Below are positions 7,974 through 16,625 of a stretch of DNA of 64,000 nucleotides, one piece after another. The DNA comes from JAVBQG01 sp031549185 (GTDB lineage: Bacteria > Synergistota > Synergistia > Synergistales > Synergistaceae), in the NCBI GenBank assembly GCA_031549185.1, contig JAVBQG010000018.1, positions 1 to 64,000 of the forward strand, written 5' to 3'. Position numbers and translations under genes: made by a program. The notes under the pieces were generated by a model, which was given only the letters and a program-made list of their open reading frames with translations, was not told the origin of the DNA and did no database searches. Within the stretch, counting starts at the first letter, position 1. Each line of letters begins with the position of its first letter.

Positions 7974-9404
7974 CTACTCGAAAATTCTCTCGCAGCTCCC
8001 GGCCGCACAGCTGCAGTGGCCGGATTCGGAGGGCGGGTCGAGGTAGTCGCCGTCGAAGCAGGCGGTGCAGAGTGCGTCTTGCGGGAGGCCGATCGCGTCG
8101 ATCATGTCCTCTTTGCTCAGGTAGCAGAGCGAGTCCGCGCCGACGGAGTTCGCGATCTCCTCCAGCGACTGCCTCGCGGCGGCGAGGTCGCCCGTCGACG
8201 GTGTGTCGAGGCCGTAGAAGCAGGGGTGACGTACGGGCGGCGAGGAGATGCGCAGGTGGATGGCCGTCGTCTTGCACTCGCGGATCATGGCGACCACGAG
8301 GCCCGCCGTTGTGCCGCGCACGATCGAGTCGTCGACCAGCACGACGCTGTTGCCCGCGAAGAGTTCGGGGCTGGGGTTGAGCTTGATGCGGACGCCAAGC
8401 TCCCGCACGCGCTGCGTCGGCTGAATGAACGTGCGCCCCACGTAGCGGTTGCGGACGACCGCGGACTCGAACGGCAACCCCGCCTCCTGGGCGTAGCCGA
8501 TCGCCGCGGTGGTGCCGCTGTCCGGCATGGAGGCGACGAAGTTCGCGTCCGCGGCGTTCGCGTTCGACAGGACGTGCTCCCCCGAGTTGTTGCGGGCGAG
8601 GCGACGGCCCATCTCCTTGCGCGCTTTGTAGACCGAGCGGCCCTCGATGACGCTGTCGGGGCGCGCGAGATAGACGTATTCGAACGAGCAGAGGCGCTTG
8701 CGGTTGCTGCGCTCCGGCAGGTAATGGGACGAAAGGCCGTTCTCGCCGATCAGAAGCACTTCGCCCGGTTCGACGTCGCGCACGAACTCCACGCCGAGGA
8801 GGTGAAAGGCGCAGGACTCGGACGACACGTACCAGTTGTCGCCGCGGCGGCCGAGCGCGAGCGGGCGGAAGCCCCAGGGATCGCGCGCGGCGACGAGCCC
8901 CTCTTCGAGCAGGACGACGAGGCTGAACGCGCCACGTGCCTGTGCCAGCGCACGATGCAGCGCCTCCAGCGGGCGCGTGCGGGGCTGGTGGGCGAGGAGG
9001 TGCAGGATTGCCTCCGTGTCGCAGGTCGACTGGAAGATCGCGCCGCGGTTTTCCAGCGTGTCGCGCAGCTCGCAGAAGTTGGTGAGGTTGCCGTTGTGAG
9101 CGATGGCGACGGGACCCTGCGCGTAGTTCGCGCAGATCGGCTGGGCGTTCTGGATCATGGAGGCCCCTGCGGTTGAGTAGCGTACATGTCCGATGACGGC
9201 GTGCGCGTGAAGGCCCGCGAGGCGCTCCTGATTGAGGGCCTCGTGCACGAGGCCCATGCCGCGCCGCAAGTTGATCCGCCGGTCGCCGTTGATCCAGGCG
9301 ATGCCCGCGGACTCCTGCCCGCGGTGCTGAAGGGCCAGAAGCCCGAGATAGACCTCCTCCGCCACGTTATCCTTGGTGCTGTATGCACCGAAAACTCCGC
9401 ACAT
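7974..9404 (-). CDS. purF: Amidophosphoribosyltransferase PurF
   Basis: A 476-residue enzyme making phosphoribosylamine from PRPP and glutamine, the committed step of purine synthesis. Cys2 (MCGVFGAYS) is the glutaminase nucleophile with almost no propeptide. The PRPP motif is VVLVDDSIVRGTT. Cysteines in LCSFEYVYLARPDS, HPCFYG and ALCTACF sit where the Bacillus enzyme binds its 4Fe-4S cluster, so this should be the iron-sulfur type. It also has an unusual C-terminal cysteine group, HCSCAAGSC. Last gene of purSQLF, 3 bases after purL. Confidence 0.96.
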   Translation of the reverse strand: MCGVFGAYSTKDNVAEEVYLGLLALQHRGQESAGIAWINGDRRINLRRGMGLVHEALNQERLAGLHAHAVIGHVRYSTAGASMIQNAQPICANYAQGPVAIAHNGNLTNFCELRDTLENRGAIFQSTCDTEAILHLLAHQPRTRPLEALHRALAQARGAFSLVVLLEEGLVAARDPWGFRPLALGRRGDNWYVSSESCAFHLLGVEFVRDVEPGEVLLIGENGLSSHYLPERSNRKRLCSFEYVYLARPDSVIEGRSVYKARKEMGRRLARNNSGEHVLSNANAADANFVASMPDSGTTAAIGYAQEAGLPFESAVVRNRYVGRTFIQPTQRVRELGVRIKLNPSPELFAGNSVVLVDDSIVRGTTAGLVVAMIRECKTTAIHLRISSPPVRHPCFYGLDTPSTGDLAAARQSLEEIANSVGADSLCYLSKEDMIDAIGLPQDALCTACFDGDYLDPPSESGHCSCAAGSCERIFE

Positions 9405-9407
9405 GTT

Positions 9408-11564
9408 TTATTTCGAACCTCCGTGAAATGCTTTTCCCAGATCGTCCAGACCGATGTTCAGGGTATTTTGAATGTTCAGCGATGCTCCGTCGACCGTGCC
9501 GATGTTCGCGACCGGATAGCCCTCCCAGATCGTCATGAATTTCTCGCGATTCTCCTCCGATACGAAGTAGAGCGCGCGGGGGCCGCCCTCTCCGAAGAGA
9601 ACGGCGGTGAGGTCGCCCGCGGGGAGCGAGATATCCATGCCCAGATTCGAAGCGATCGCCTCCTGCGCGAGCGCGACGGCGAGGCCGCCTCCCGCGAGCG
9701 CGCGCGCGCTGCCCGCGGCGCCCTTGCGTGTCGTCTCCGTCGCCCGTTCGGCGAATTTTTCCTCCATTTTTGCGTCGTACTTGTGCGTTATGCCCTGCGG
9801 TTTGGCACGAGAATTTTCACTGCAGAGGATCTGCCAGCGGCTGGCGCCGAGAGACCCCGGCTCCAACCCCACGAGATAGACGGCGTCTCCCTCCTTTGCC
9901 TCGCCCGCAGGCAGATAATACCCGCAGTGCGAGACGAGGCCCGCCGCCACCACCACCGGTGTGGGGTAGATGCCGCCGCGCGGCGTCTCGTTGTAGAGGC
10001 TGACGTTACCGGAGACGACCGGGCACTCCAGGTCGCGGCAGACAGTCGCGAGGCCGCGCACGCACTCCGACAGGTCGTGGAAGTTCTCGGGGTTCTCCGG
10101 CGACGGGAAATTGAGGCAGTTCGTCATGCCCAGCGGCTCCGCACCGCAGACGCGCAACTTGCGCAGCGAGAGCGCCATCGTCTCTGCCGCGCCCGTGAAG
10201 GGATCGGTCCAGCACTTCCACGGCTCCCCCTCCATCGAGTAGGCCACGAGGCTGTCCGAGTCGGGGACGCGGATTACAGAGACGGGCGCGCCCGGCCACT
10301 CGACGGTGCGAAGCTGCACCTGGCAGTCGTACTGTTGCCAGATCTCGCGCCTCTCTCGCCCCTCGGGCGAGCCGATCAATTTCAGGAGGTCTGCCGCCGG
10401 GTCGGCGCACTTCATGCCCGCGGGGAGCGCCCTGCGCTCGCCCAGGTTCTTCGGCTCCGCGCTCGGCCAGGGGATCACCGGCGCGTCGCCGAGGATGGAG
10501 AGGGGGAGATCGGCGAGCAGCGCCCCGTTCTTGTAGACCTTGTAGCGGTCGCCGGTCGTGACGTTGCCCACGACCACGCACTCGAGCGTGAAGTGGTCCG
10601 CGACGGCCTTGACGGCGTCGAACTTCTCCGGGTTCACGATCAGCAACATGCGCTCCTGCGACTCGGAGAGGAAGATCTCCCACGGCTCCATCTCCTCGCG
10701 GAGGGGGATCTTTTCGCAGAAAATCTCCATGCCGGCGCCGCTCTTGTGCGCGATCTCGCTCGACGAGGAGAGGATGCCCGCCGCGCCCATGTCCTGCATC
10801 GACGCGATCATGCCGGCGCTCTGCAGTTCGAGGCAGCAGTCGATCAGCAGCTTTTCCTCGAAGGGGTCGCCGATCTGGATCTGCGGCCTGCTGGCGGCGC
10901 TGTCGTCGTCGAGCTCCTTGGAGGCGAACGACGCGCCCGCGATGCCGTCGCGCCCGGTCTTGGAGCCGAGCAGCACGGCGAGGTCGCCCGGTTTTGCCGT
11001 CTTCGAGCTGACCATCGAATCGAGCCGCACGAAGCCGGAGCTGAAGGCGTTGACCAGGGGATTGCCCTCGAAACAGGGGTCGTAGAACGTCTTGCCGCCG
11101 ACGGTCGGCACGCCGACCGCGTTGCCGTATCCGGCGATGCCCTCGACGATGCCCTCGGCCAGCGTCGCCGACTTTCCCGAGTCGGGCGGACCGAGAAAGA
11201 GGCCGTCCATCGACGCCGCGGGCTTCGCGCCCATCGCGAGGATGTCGCGGACGATGCCGCCGACGCCCGTCGCCGCGCCCTGGTAGGGAGCGACGGCCGA
11301 GGGGTGGTTGTGGCTCTCGACCTTGAAGGCCAGGCCCCAGCCCGCGCCGCAGTCGACCACGCCGGCGTTCTCGCCGGGGCCCTGCACGACGGCCGTCCCC
11401 TTCTGGGGGAACTGCGACAGCAGCGGCCGCGTGGATTTGTAGCTGCAGTGCTCGGACCACATGACGCCGATCAACGCCGTCTCGAGCTCGTTCGGCTCGC
11501 GCCCGAGCATCCCTTTGATCGTCTCGTACTCTCTATCCGAAAGACCTGCGTCGCGATAGTTCAT
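9408..11564 (-). CDS. purL: Phosphoribosylformylglycinamidine synthase subunit PurL (small type)
   Basis: A 718-residue ATP-dependent synthase subunit converting FGAR to FGAM with ammonia from PurQ. The length fits the small PurL that needs PurS and PurQ as partners, not the 1300-residue E. coli enzyme. Motifs include IGVMWSEHCSYKSTRP near the start, the GVGGIVRDILAMGAKP ATP-binding region and GAGMEIFCEKIPLR. Start and stop overlap with purQ (ATGA) and purF follows closely, giving one coupled operon. Confidence 0.96.
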   Translation of the reverse strand: MNYRDAGLSDREYETIKGMLGREPNELETALIGVMWSEHCSYKSTRPLLSQFPQKGTAVVQGPGENAGVVDCGAGWGLAFKVESHNHPSAVAPYQGAATGVGGIVRDILAMGAKPAASMDGLFLGPPDSGKSATLAEGIVEGIAGYGNAVGVPTVGGKTFYDPCFEGNPLVNAFSSGFVRLDSMVSSKTAKPGDLAVLLGSKTGRDGIAGASFASKELDDDSAASRPQIQIGDPFEEKLLIDCCLELQSAGMIASMQDMGAAGILSSSSEIAHKSGAGMEIFCEKIPLREEMEPWEIFLSESQERMLLIVNPEKFDAVKAVADHFTLECVVVGNVTTGDRYKVYKNGALLADLPLSILGDAPVIPWPSAEPKNLGERRALPAGMKCADPAADLLKLIGSPEGRERREIWQQYDCQVQLRTVEWPGAPVSVIRVPDSDSLVAYSMEGEPWKCWTDPFTGAAETMALSLRKLRVCGAEPLGMTNCLNFPSPENPENFHDLSECVRGLATVCRDLECPVVSGNVSLYNETPRGGIYPTPVVVAAGLVSHCGYYLPAGEAKEGDAVYLVGLEPGSLGASRWQILCSENSRAKPQGITHKYDAKMEEKFAERATETTRKGAAGSARALAGGGLAVALAQEAIASNLGMDISLPAGDLTAVLFGEGGPRALYFVSEENREKFMTIWEGYPVANIGTVDGASLNIQNTLNIGLDDLGKAFHGGSK

Positions 11565-12277
11565 CCTTTACACCCCGCATTTTTTGCCCAGCCCATGATC
11601 GATTCCCAGAATTGCCTGCCGTCTGTGCCGCCGACGAGGCCGCGTACCGTCGCGCGCTCGGGGTGCGGCATGATGCCCAGTACATTGCCGCGCTCGTTCA
11701 CGATGCCGGCGATGCCGTTCAGCGAGCCGTTCGGCGCGTATTTCTCACCCGCGTCGCCTGTCTCTGGATCTGCGTAGCGGAAGATTACGCGGTTCTCCCG
11801 TTCGAGCTTCGCCAGTTCGTCGGGTGGCAGGAAGAAGAGTCCCTCGTGGTGCGCAATGGGGAACTGCGCGATCTCGCCCTTCGCGAACGCGCACGAGAAG
11901 GGCGTGTCGTCCCGCTCGATCCGGACGTACGTTTTGCTGCAGATGAAGCGCAGGTTCGCGTTGGTGAGAAGAGCGCCCGGCAGAAGCCTCGCCTCCGTCA
12001 GAATCTGAAACCCGTTGCAGATCCCGGCCACCAGCCCGCCGCGATCCGCGTGCGCGCGCACTGCCTTCATCAGGGGAGATTTCGCCGCGAGCGCCCCTGT
12101 GCGCAGGTAGTCGCCGTACGAGAAGCCGCCCGGGACCATGACGAGGTCGGGTGGCGCGGGAAAATCCTCCTCGTCGTGCCAGACCAGGTCAACCGGCCCC
12201 ATCTCCATGTCGGCGATGGCGTTCGCGACGTCGTTGTCGCAGTTGCTGCCGGGGAAGACGACGAGCGCGCTTCTCAC
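11561..12277 (-). CDS. purQ: Phosphoribosylformylglycinamidine synthase glutaminase subunit PurQ
   Basis: A class I glutamine amidotransferase of about 238 residues supplying ammonia to PurL. The nucleophile is in GLVAGICNGFQIL; the His-Glu pair is in MPHPERA near the C-terminus. I chose the GTG at 12277, which overlaps the purS stop (GTGA) and starts MRSALVVFPGSNCDND as in the family; the frame is open 87 codons further upstream across purS but that part is not PurQ-like. Confidence 0.95.
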   Translation of the reverse strand: MRSALVVFPGSNCDNDVANAIADMEMGPVDLVWHDEEDFPAPPDLVMVPGGFSYGDYLRTGALAAKSPLMKAVRAHADRGGLVAGICNGFQILTEARLLPGALLTNANLRFICSKTYVRIERDDTPFSCAFAKGEIAQFPIAHHEGLFFLPPDELAKLERENRVIFRYADPETGDAGEKYAPNGSLNGIAGIVNERGNVLGIMPHPERATVRGLVGGTDGRQFWESIMGWAKNAGCKG

Positions 12278-12531
12278 TTCCGCAGCTCCAGCGTGAAGGT
12301 GTAGGCCTCGATCAGATCGTTGACCAGCAGGTCGGCCGCCGTCGCTTTGACGAGCTCGCCCGCGGCGGCCTCGTCCCTTGCCTCCACGTTCATGCGGATG
12401 AATTTCCCGACCCGCACATCTCCCGCCGCCGTATAACCGTGGCTCTTCAGCGTCTTCTCGACCGCCTTGCCCTGGATATCCAGCACGCCGTCTTTCGGCA
12501 AAATCGTTATGTCCGCCCTGTAAACGTTCAT
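12274..12531 (-). CDS. purS: Phosphoribosylformylglycinamidine synthase subunit PurS
   Basis: An 85-residue structural subunit bridging PurL and PurQ. The sequence NVYRADITILPKDGVLD followed by QGKAVEKTLKSHGY is the PurS signature. First gene of purSQLF. AGGGAGG lies 11 bases upstream of the ATG, a little far, and the gene is 45 bases from a good sigma70 -10 box. Confidence 0.95.
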   Translation of the reverse strand: MNVYRADITILPKDGVLDIQGKAVEKTLKSHGYTAAGDVRVGKFIRMNVEARDEAAAGELVKATAADLLVNDLIEAYTFTLELRK

Positions 12532-12575
12532 TCTGCAAACAGCCTCCCTGAGGGTTCTGATGAAATCACGCTGAT

Positions 12576-12604
12576 ATTATCGAGTCGAAGATATTAATTG
12601 TCAA
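12576..12604 (-). promoter_or_regulatory. Sigma70 promoter of the purSQLF operon
   Basis: On the minus strand TTGACA (12604-12599) and GATAAT (12581-12576) are separated by exactly 17 bases, a near-consensus promoter. The leader to purS is about 40 bases. I see no clear PurR box, although CGAAGATATTAAT on the opposite strand within the spacer is weakly similar to a half-site. Confidence 0.85.
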
Positions 12605-12644
12605 CTTATAATGCTGAGTGAATATAAACCAGAAGATGAATGTA

Positions 12645-12688
12645 AAGAAAAAGAGCCGGATCGCGCGGGTTCCGCGGATCCGGCTCTT
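12645..12688 (-). terminator. Rho-independent terminator of the rhodanese gene
   Basis: AAGAGCCGGATC (12651-12662) pairs with GATCCGGCTCTT (12677-12688); the inner CGCGG/CCGCG extends the stem over a GTT loop. On the minus strand it is followed by TTTTTCTTT. It separates the rhodanese gene from the pur promoter. Confidence 0.88.
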
Positions 12689-12719
12689 GAGGTTATATGT
12701 GCGATCAATCGTTCAAAGT

Positions 12720-13706
12720 TTACGGAGTCGGTCCCTGCACGATGTCCAGGTCGGGGTTGCCGCACCAGGCGTGGTACGAGGGGTTGTAGTTGCGCGCGTT
12801 TTTGTAGCCAGCGAGACGGAAGACCATCGTCATGAAGGACGAGCGAACGCCCGCTGTGTCGTAGAGAATGATCGTCTGCTCCTTGTCCGTGAAGCCGGCG
12901 CTCTCGATCATATCGCGCAGCGGCTGCTCGGGCAGAATCTTGAAGTCGGCGGTGAATACCTTCTCCATCGAGAAGTTGATCGCGCCGGGGATGTGTCCGG
13001 GGCGGCGTTCGCCGAAGGGACGGATTTCGCCCGTGTATTCCTTCTCGGAGCGCACATCGACGATTTTGATCTCGGGGTTCTTCAGGTTCTCGGCCAGCCA
13101 CTCCGTGGAGACGATATACGAGGGATCGTACTTCGTGTGCGGATAGGTCACGGCCTTCGCCGAATGCGTTACGTTCGACGTCTTGCCGCCCGAGGCGCGC
13201 CACGCGGTGAAGCCGCCGTCGAGGATCTTCGCGTTTTTGAAGCCGGTCATACGCAGAATCCACACGACCCACGCCGAGTTGCCCCAGTCGCCGCCATCGC
13301 CGTAGACGATGACTTCCTTCTGTCCGTTGATGCCGAGCGCGCCGATGCGCTTGGCCATGGTCGCCGCGTCGACGACCGAGCCCCACTTGGGATCGCCCGC
13401 CTTGCCGTTCATGTTGGCGAAGTACGTCCACTCCGCGTTGACCGCGCCGGGGAGATGTCCCTGCTGGCCTTTGTAAAGCGACGACGCGCGTGCGTCGATG
13501 AGGACGACCTTGCCGATGTTTGCCTTCAGCCACTCGGGCGTGACCACGTACGATTGATATGTCTCGAGGCCTGTGGTCGCCGGAGCTGCGGGTGTCGCCG
13601 GCGTCGCTGCCATGGCGCCGCCCGCGAAGCCCATAAGGGCCGCCGTTGCGCATACGGTGAAAATGGTTCTGCGAATACCTTTGCCGATCATGAATTTCAA
13701 ATGCAT
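12720..13706 (-). CDS. Exported double-rhodanese protein lacking catalytic cysteines
   Basis: About 328 residues. An N-terminal signal peptide (basic MIGKGIRR, hydrophobic core, AMA|ATPATP cleavage site) is followed by a Pro/Ala linker and two rhodanese domains. The first contains VVLIDARAS, GHLPGAVN and VIVYGDGGDWGNSAW; the second contains KIVDVRSEKEY, GHIPGAIN and IILYDTAGVRSSF. At both active-site loops the sulfur-accepting Cys is replaced by Asp (YGDG, YDTA), so persulfide chemistry by the usual mechanism is unlikely. Start chosen at 13706 for the AAGGAG 4 bases upstream; the frame is open to 13748. Confidence 0.85.
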   Translation of the reverse strand: MHLKFMIGKGIRRTIFTVCATAALMGFAGGAMAATPATPAAPATTGLETYQSYVVTPEWLKANIGKVVLIDARASSLYKGQQGHLPGAVNAEWTYFANMNGKAGDPKWGSVVDAATMAKRIGALGINGQKEVIVYGDGGDWGNSAWVVWILRMTGFKNAKILDGGFTAWRASGGKTSNVTHSAKAVTYPHTKYDPSYIVSTEWLAENLKNPEIKIVDVRSEKEYTGEIRPFGERRPGHIPGAINFSMEKVFTADFKILPEQPLRDMIESAGFTDKEQTIILYDTAGVRSSFMTMVFRLAGYKNARNYNPSYHAWCGNPDLDIVQGPTP

Positions 13707-13813
13707 CAATCTCCTTGTGCTCTGGATTTTCCCGCATGCCGCGGTCACGGAGTAAGGTAGCAGAAGCGAGCTTACAGTTTCTCCGTAAAAATACTGATAT
13801 GTGGAAGGAGGGT

Positions 13814-14854
13814 TTAGACGAACAGGTTTTTGTAAAATTTTTCCGTAAGTTCGGCAAGCTCATCCGATGTCGGCAATTTTGTGGCAAGTGAAAGCGGAGA
13901 GAGTGCCTCGCCCCGAAGAAAGCGATCCAGCGCACACGTCCAGGCGCGCTCGTCCCCGGCGGGGAGCAACGCCTCGCAGGGCGTCGGATTCTTCTCCTCC
14001 AAGCAGGTCAGCTCGCGTACGGCAGGCAGGTCCGACGCGAGGACCGGCGCGCCGGCATAGAGAGCCTCGGCGAGCGACAATCCCATCCCCTCATCGAGCG
14101 ACGGGAAGAGAAAGAGGTCGCTGCGTGCGATCCACCCGGCCGGGTCGTCGCTGTGCCCATGAAAGAAGACGCGCCCCTCGATGCCCGACGATCGGACGCG
14201 CTCCTCGAGTTCGCCCCTCATCGGTCCGTCTCCGACGACGTCGAGCGTCCAGTGGGCGGAGGCGACCTTCGCGAGCGCCTCGATCAGCGCGCCGATTCCC
14301 TTTTTGGACGTGAGGCGCCCGAGGTAGAGCAGGCGCTTATGCTCCTCGCCGCTCCCCCCTTCCCACGGGATTATTTTTTCAGGCCCGGCGTTGTAGATCA
14401 CCTGCACGGGTTTCCCACAGGGCAACCAGTCGGCGAGGTAATCGCGCACCGAGCGGCTGACGCAGATCGCGCCGTCGGATTTTTTCAGCGGACGGAGGCC
14501 GACGTTGAGGGAGTAGCGCGCATGGGCCGTAACGACGAACGGGATGCCGCAGAGCCCGCGCGCGAAGAGGGCGATCCACGCGGGTACGCGCGAGTGGGCG
14601 TGCATGAGGTTGACCCTCTCGCGGCGCGCGAAGGACGCGAGGCGAGAGGCGCAGACGACGCCCGAGAACAAATTTTTTCGATGGACGGGGAGTGCGATGT
14701 GGCGGACGCCGGGTGTGAGGTCCGCGACGTGCCGCCCGCCCGCGGAGACCACCACGACCTCGTGCCCGTGCGCGCAGAGCCCGTTCGACAGGGACAACAC
14801 GTGCCGTTCGACGCCGCCTTCGTCCAACTCGGGGAGGATCTGCATGATCTTCAT
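13814..14854 (-). CDS. Glycosyltransferase family 4
   Basis: A cytosolic or membrane-associated GT-B sugar transferase of about 346 residues. The N-terminal domain has the acceptor-side loop LDEGGVERHVLSLSNGL and the C-terminal domain has LLYLGRLTSKKGIGALIEA and the E-x7-E region PSLDEGMGLSLAEAL that binds the nucleotide sugar. Start taken at MKIMQIL (14854); an upstream ATG at 14872 adds six residues. It is divergent from a WaaE-like GT2 gene whose -10 box nearly touches this start, so both probably belong to lipopolysaccharide core or cell-surface glycan synthesis. Confidence 0.85.
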   Translation of the reverse strand: MKIMQILPELDEGGVERHVLSLSNGLCAHGHEVVVVSAGGRHVADLTPGVRHIALPVHRKNLFSGVVCASRLASFARRERVNLMHAHSRVPAWIALFARGLCGIPFVVTAHARYSLNVGLRPLKKSDGAICVSRSVRDYLADWLPCGKPVQVIYNAGPEKIIPWEGGSGEEHKRLLYLGRLTSKKGIGALIEALAKVASAHWTLDVVGDGPMRGELEERVRSSGIEGRVFFHGHSDDPAGWIARSDLFLFPSLDEGMGLSLAEALYAGAPVLASDLPAVRELTCLEEKNPTPCEALLPAGDERAWTCALDRFLRGEALSPLSLATKLPTSDELAELTEKFYKNLFV

Positions 14855-14859
14855 TGCGC

Positions 14860-14865
14860 TATAAT
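14860..14865 (+). promoter_or_regulatory. -10 box for the GT2 gene
   Basis: A perfect TATAAT lies six bases upstream of the divergent GT4 start and about 58 bases before the GT2 start. No good -35 is visible at the expected distance. Confidence 0.4.
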
Positions 14866-14922
14866 ACACCAAACGCCGACTCGAAAAAACGAAGGGACGC
14901 GGTATGTTTGCGCATCGAAAAA

Positions 14923-15690
14923 ATGTCTCTGTACATCGTCGCGATGAACGAGGAAAAACGGCTTCCGAAGGTGCTCGACTCCGTGCGAGGGCTCGTCGAC
15001 GAGATCGTGATCGTCGACTCGGGCAGCTCCGACCGCACGGAGGAGATTGCGCGTGATCACGGGGCGAGATTTATCTTCCACGAATGGGAGTCGATCGGGC
15101 ATCAGGTGAAGTTCGCCGAGGAGCAGTGTTTGCACAGGTGGGTCATGCGGCTCGATGCGGATGAGGTGCTCTCGCCCGGTCTGGCCGAAGAGATTCGCGC
15201 AATTCGCCGAAACGCCACGAAGGACGGGTATTTTTTCAAGATCGGCGAGATGTACCCGGGCCTGAAAAAACCGCACCCGTGGGTGAAACACTACAACCTG
15301 ATACGCCTCTACGACCGGGAGGCCTACGCGATGAGCGGCCGCATCGGCCACGACGATGTGGAGAAACTGCGTGCCGACGCCACGGCCGGGCAGCTGCGGA
15401 GTTTTGTCCATCACTATTCGTATCTCTCCATCAGCCGCACGGTTGCCAAGCGCAACCTCGCGACCGACCGCCAGGTCGAGCGCGCCCTGATCGAGGGGAA
15501 GCGGTACGCGCCCTGGCGCATGGTCGGCGCGATGTCGCTGAATTTCGTCAAGTTTTTTTTCCTCGATCGCTACTTTCTGTACGGTTTCTGGGGTTTCGTT
15601 CACGCCGTCAATGTCGCCTACATGCGCTTCATGAAGCTGTCCAAATTTTACGAGCAGGAGCAGTTGAAAAAATACCGATACCCGGATTGA
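14923..15690 (+). CDS. Glycosyltransferase family 2, WaaE/KdtX-like
   Basis: A GT-A fold transferase of about 255 residues. It begins MSLYIVAMNEEKRLPKVLDS, has the nucleotide-binding VDSGSSDRTEEIA and the metal-binding RLDADEVLSP, then the HxYSYLSISRT region seen in lipopolysaccharide core beta-glucosyltransferases (WaaE/KdtX). A hydrophobic aromatic stretch (FFFLDRYFLYGFWGFVHAV) near the C-terminus suggests membrane attachment. The start is uncertain: the ATG at 14923 lacks a good ribosome site, and an upstream in-frame TTG is possible. Confidence 0.8.
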   Translation: MSLYIVAMNEEKRLPKVLDSVRGLVDEIVIVDSGSSDRTEEIARDHGARFIFHEWESIGHQVKFAEEQCLHRWVMRLDADEVLSPGLAEEIRAIRRNATKDGYFFKIGEMYPGLKKPHPWVKHYNLIRLYDREAYAMSGRIGHDDVEKLRADATAGQLRSFVHHYSYLSISRTVAKRNLATDRQVERALIEGKRYAPWRMVGAMSLNFVKFFFLDRYFLYGFWGFVHAVNVAYMRFMKLSKFYEQEQLKKYRYPD

Positions 15691-15785
15691 GGGATAACCC
15701 GCAGCTTCCCCTTGTCCCCCGACCGACTGCGATTAAAATTTACCTGGATCGAAAACTTTTCTCCGCGAAGGGAGTTCTGCGAGTC

Positions 15786-16574
15786 ATGAACGTGGGAGAT
15801 GTGGTAACGAAAATAGAGGAGCGCCTGCCCTGCGTCTGGAGCGAGGACTGGGACAACGTCGGGCTGATCGTGGGCGACGCGGAGCGGACTGTGACGAGGA
15901 TTGCCGTGGCCCTCGACGCGACCGAGAGGACGGTGAACGACGCGCTCGCGGGCGGCTGTGAGATGCTCGTCGTGCATCACCCGGCGATCTTTCGCCCGAT
16001 CAATCGCATCGTGGCCCACTCGCCTCTCTCGCGCATGCTGTCGGCTGCCATCCGGGGAGAGCTCGCGATCTACTCGTCGCACACCAACTGGGACTCGTCT
16101 CCGGAGGGAGTCAACGTGATCCTTTCGCGGCAGCTCGGCCTCGAGGAGATCTCCCCGATCATGTCGCCGCACGACGGCGCGTGGGGTTTGGGGGCCATCG
16201 GCGAGCTGGCGGAGCCGACGACGGTGATGCGCCTCGCGCGGAGGGCGAAGGAGGCCTGGGGGCTTTCGTCCCTGCTGGTCTACGGAGACGACGAGACGTC
16301 GCTGTCTCGCGTGGCGCTCTGCGGCGGCGCCGGCGGCGATTTGCTCCAGGCGACCATCGACCGCGGGGCCGACGTCTACATCACCGCCGACGTCAGTTAT
16401 CACTACCTGCTGCACGCCCAGCTCACGAAGACGCACCTGATCGTCGTCAATCACGGCGAAATGGAGCGCTCCTCGCTGCCGAACCTCTGCGAGTTGCTGC
16501 GGGAGGTGACGGGCTTCGCGTCCGGGGACGTCCGCCTGCTGGCCAACAGCAACTGGACGCCCCTTGTGATCTGA
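15786..16574 (+). CDS. Nif3-like dinuclear metal-centre protein (YbgI/DUF34)
   Basis: A 262-residue protein of the Nif3/DUF34 family with the signature EDWDNVGLIVGD near 20-31, the metal ligands VVHHPAIFRP and SSHTNWD, and C-terminal GEMERSSLP. Members are close to GTP cyclohydrolase I type 2 in annotation, but their enzyme activity is unsettled. GGGAG lies about 12 bases upstream of the ATG; longer upstream frame is out-of-frame GT2 sequence and not part of this gene. It precedes trpS, whose promoter lies in its last codons. Confidence 0.88.
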   Translation: MNVGDVVTKIEERLPCVWSEDWDNVGLIVGDAERTVTRIAVALDATERTVNDALAGGCEMLVVHHPAIFRPINRIVAHSPLSRMLSAAIRGELAIYSSHTNWDSSPEGVNVILSRQLGLEEISPIMSPHDGAWGLGAIGELAEPTTVMRLARRAKEAWGLSSLLVYGDDETSLSRVALCGGAGGDLLQATIDRGADVYITADVSYHYLLHAQLTKTHLIVVNHGEMERSSLPNLCELLREVTGFASGDVRLLANSNWTPLVI

Positions 16575-16582
16575 TCTATAAT
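16554..16582 (+). promoter_or_regulatory. Promoter of the trpS-scpAB run
   Basis: TGGACG (16554-16559) and TATAAT (16577-16582) are 17 bases apart and sit across the nif3 stop codon, 44 bases before trpS. The -35 matches consensus at four of six positions. Confidence 0.65.
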
Positions 16583-16625
16583 TTTCGCCGCGAAGAGTTA
16601 TTTTATCTGGAGGAGACGATGATGG

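Noticed and set aside
9186..11777. 863-codon plus-strand ORF opposite purL
   Set aside because: Shadow of purL and purF caused by third-position GC bias; no domain recognisable.
12576..12604. PurBox in the purS promoter
   Set aside because: CGAAGATATTAAT is only weakly similar to the PurBox consensus and no second inverted copy is at the right distance.
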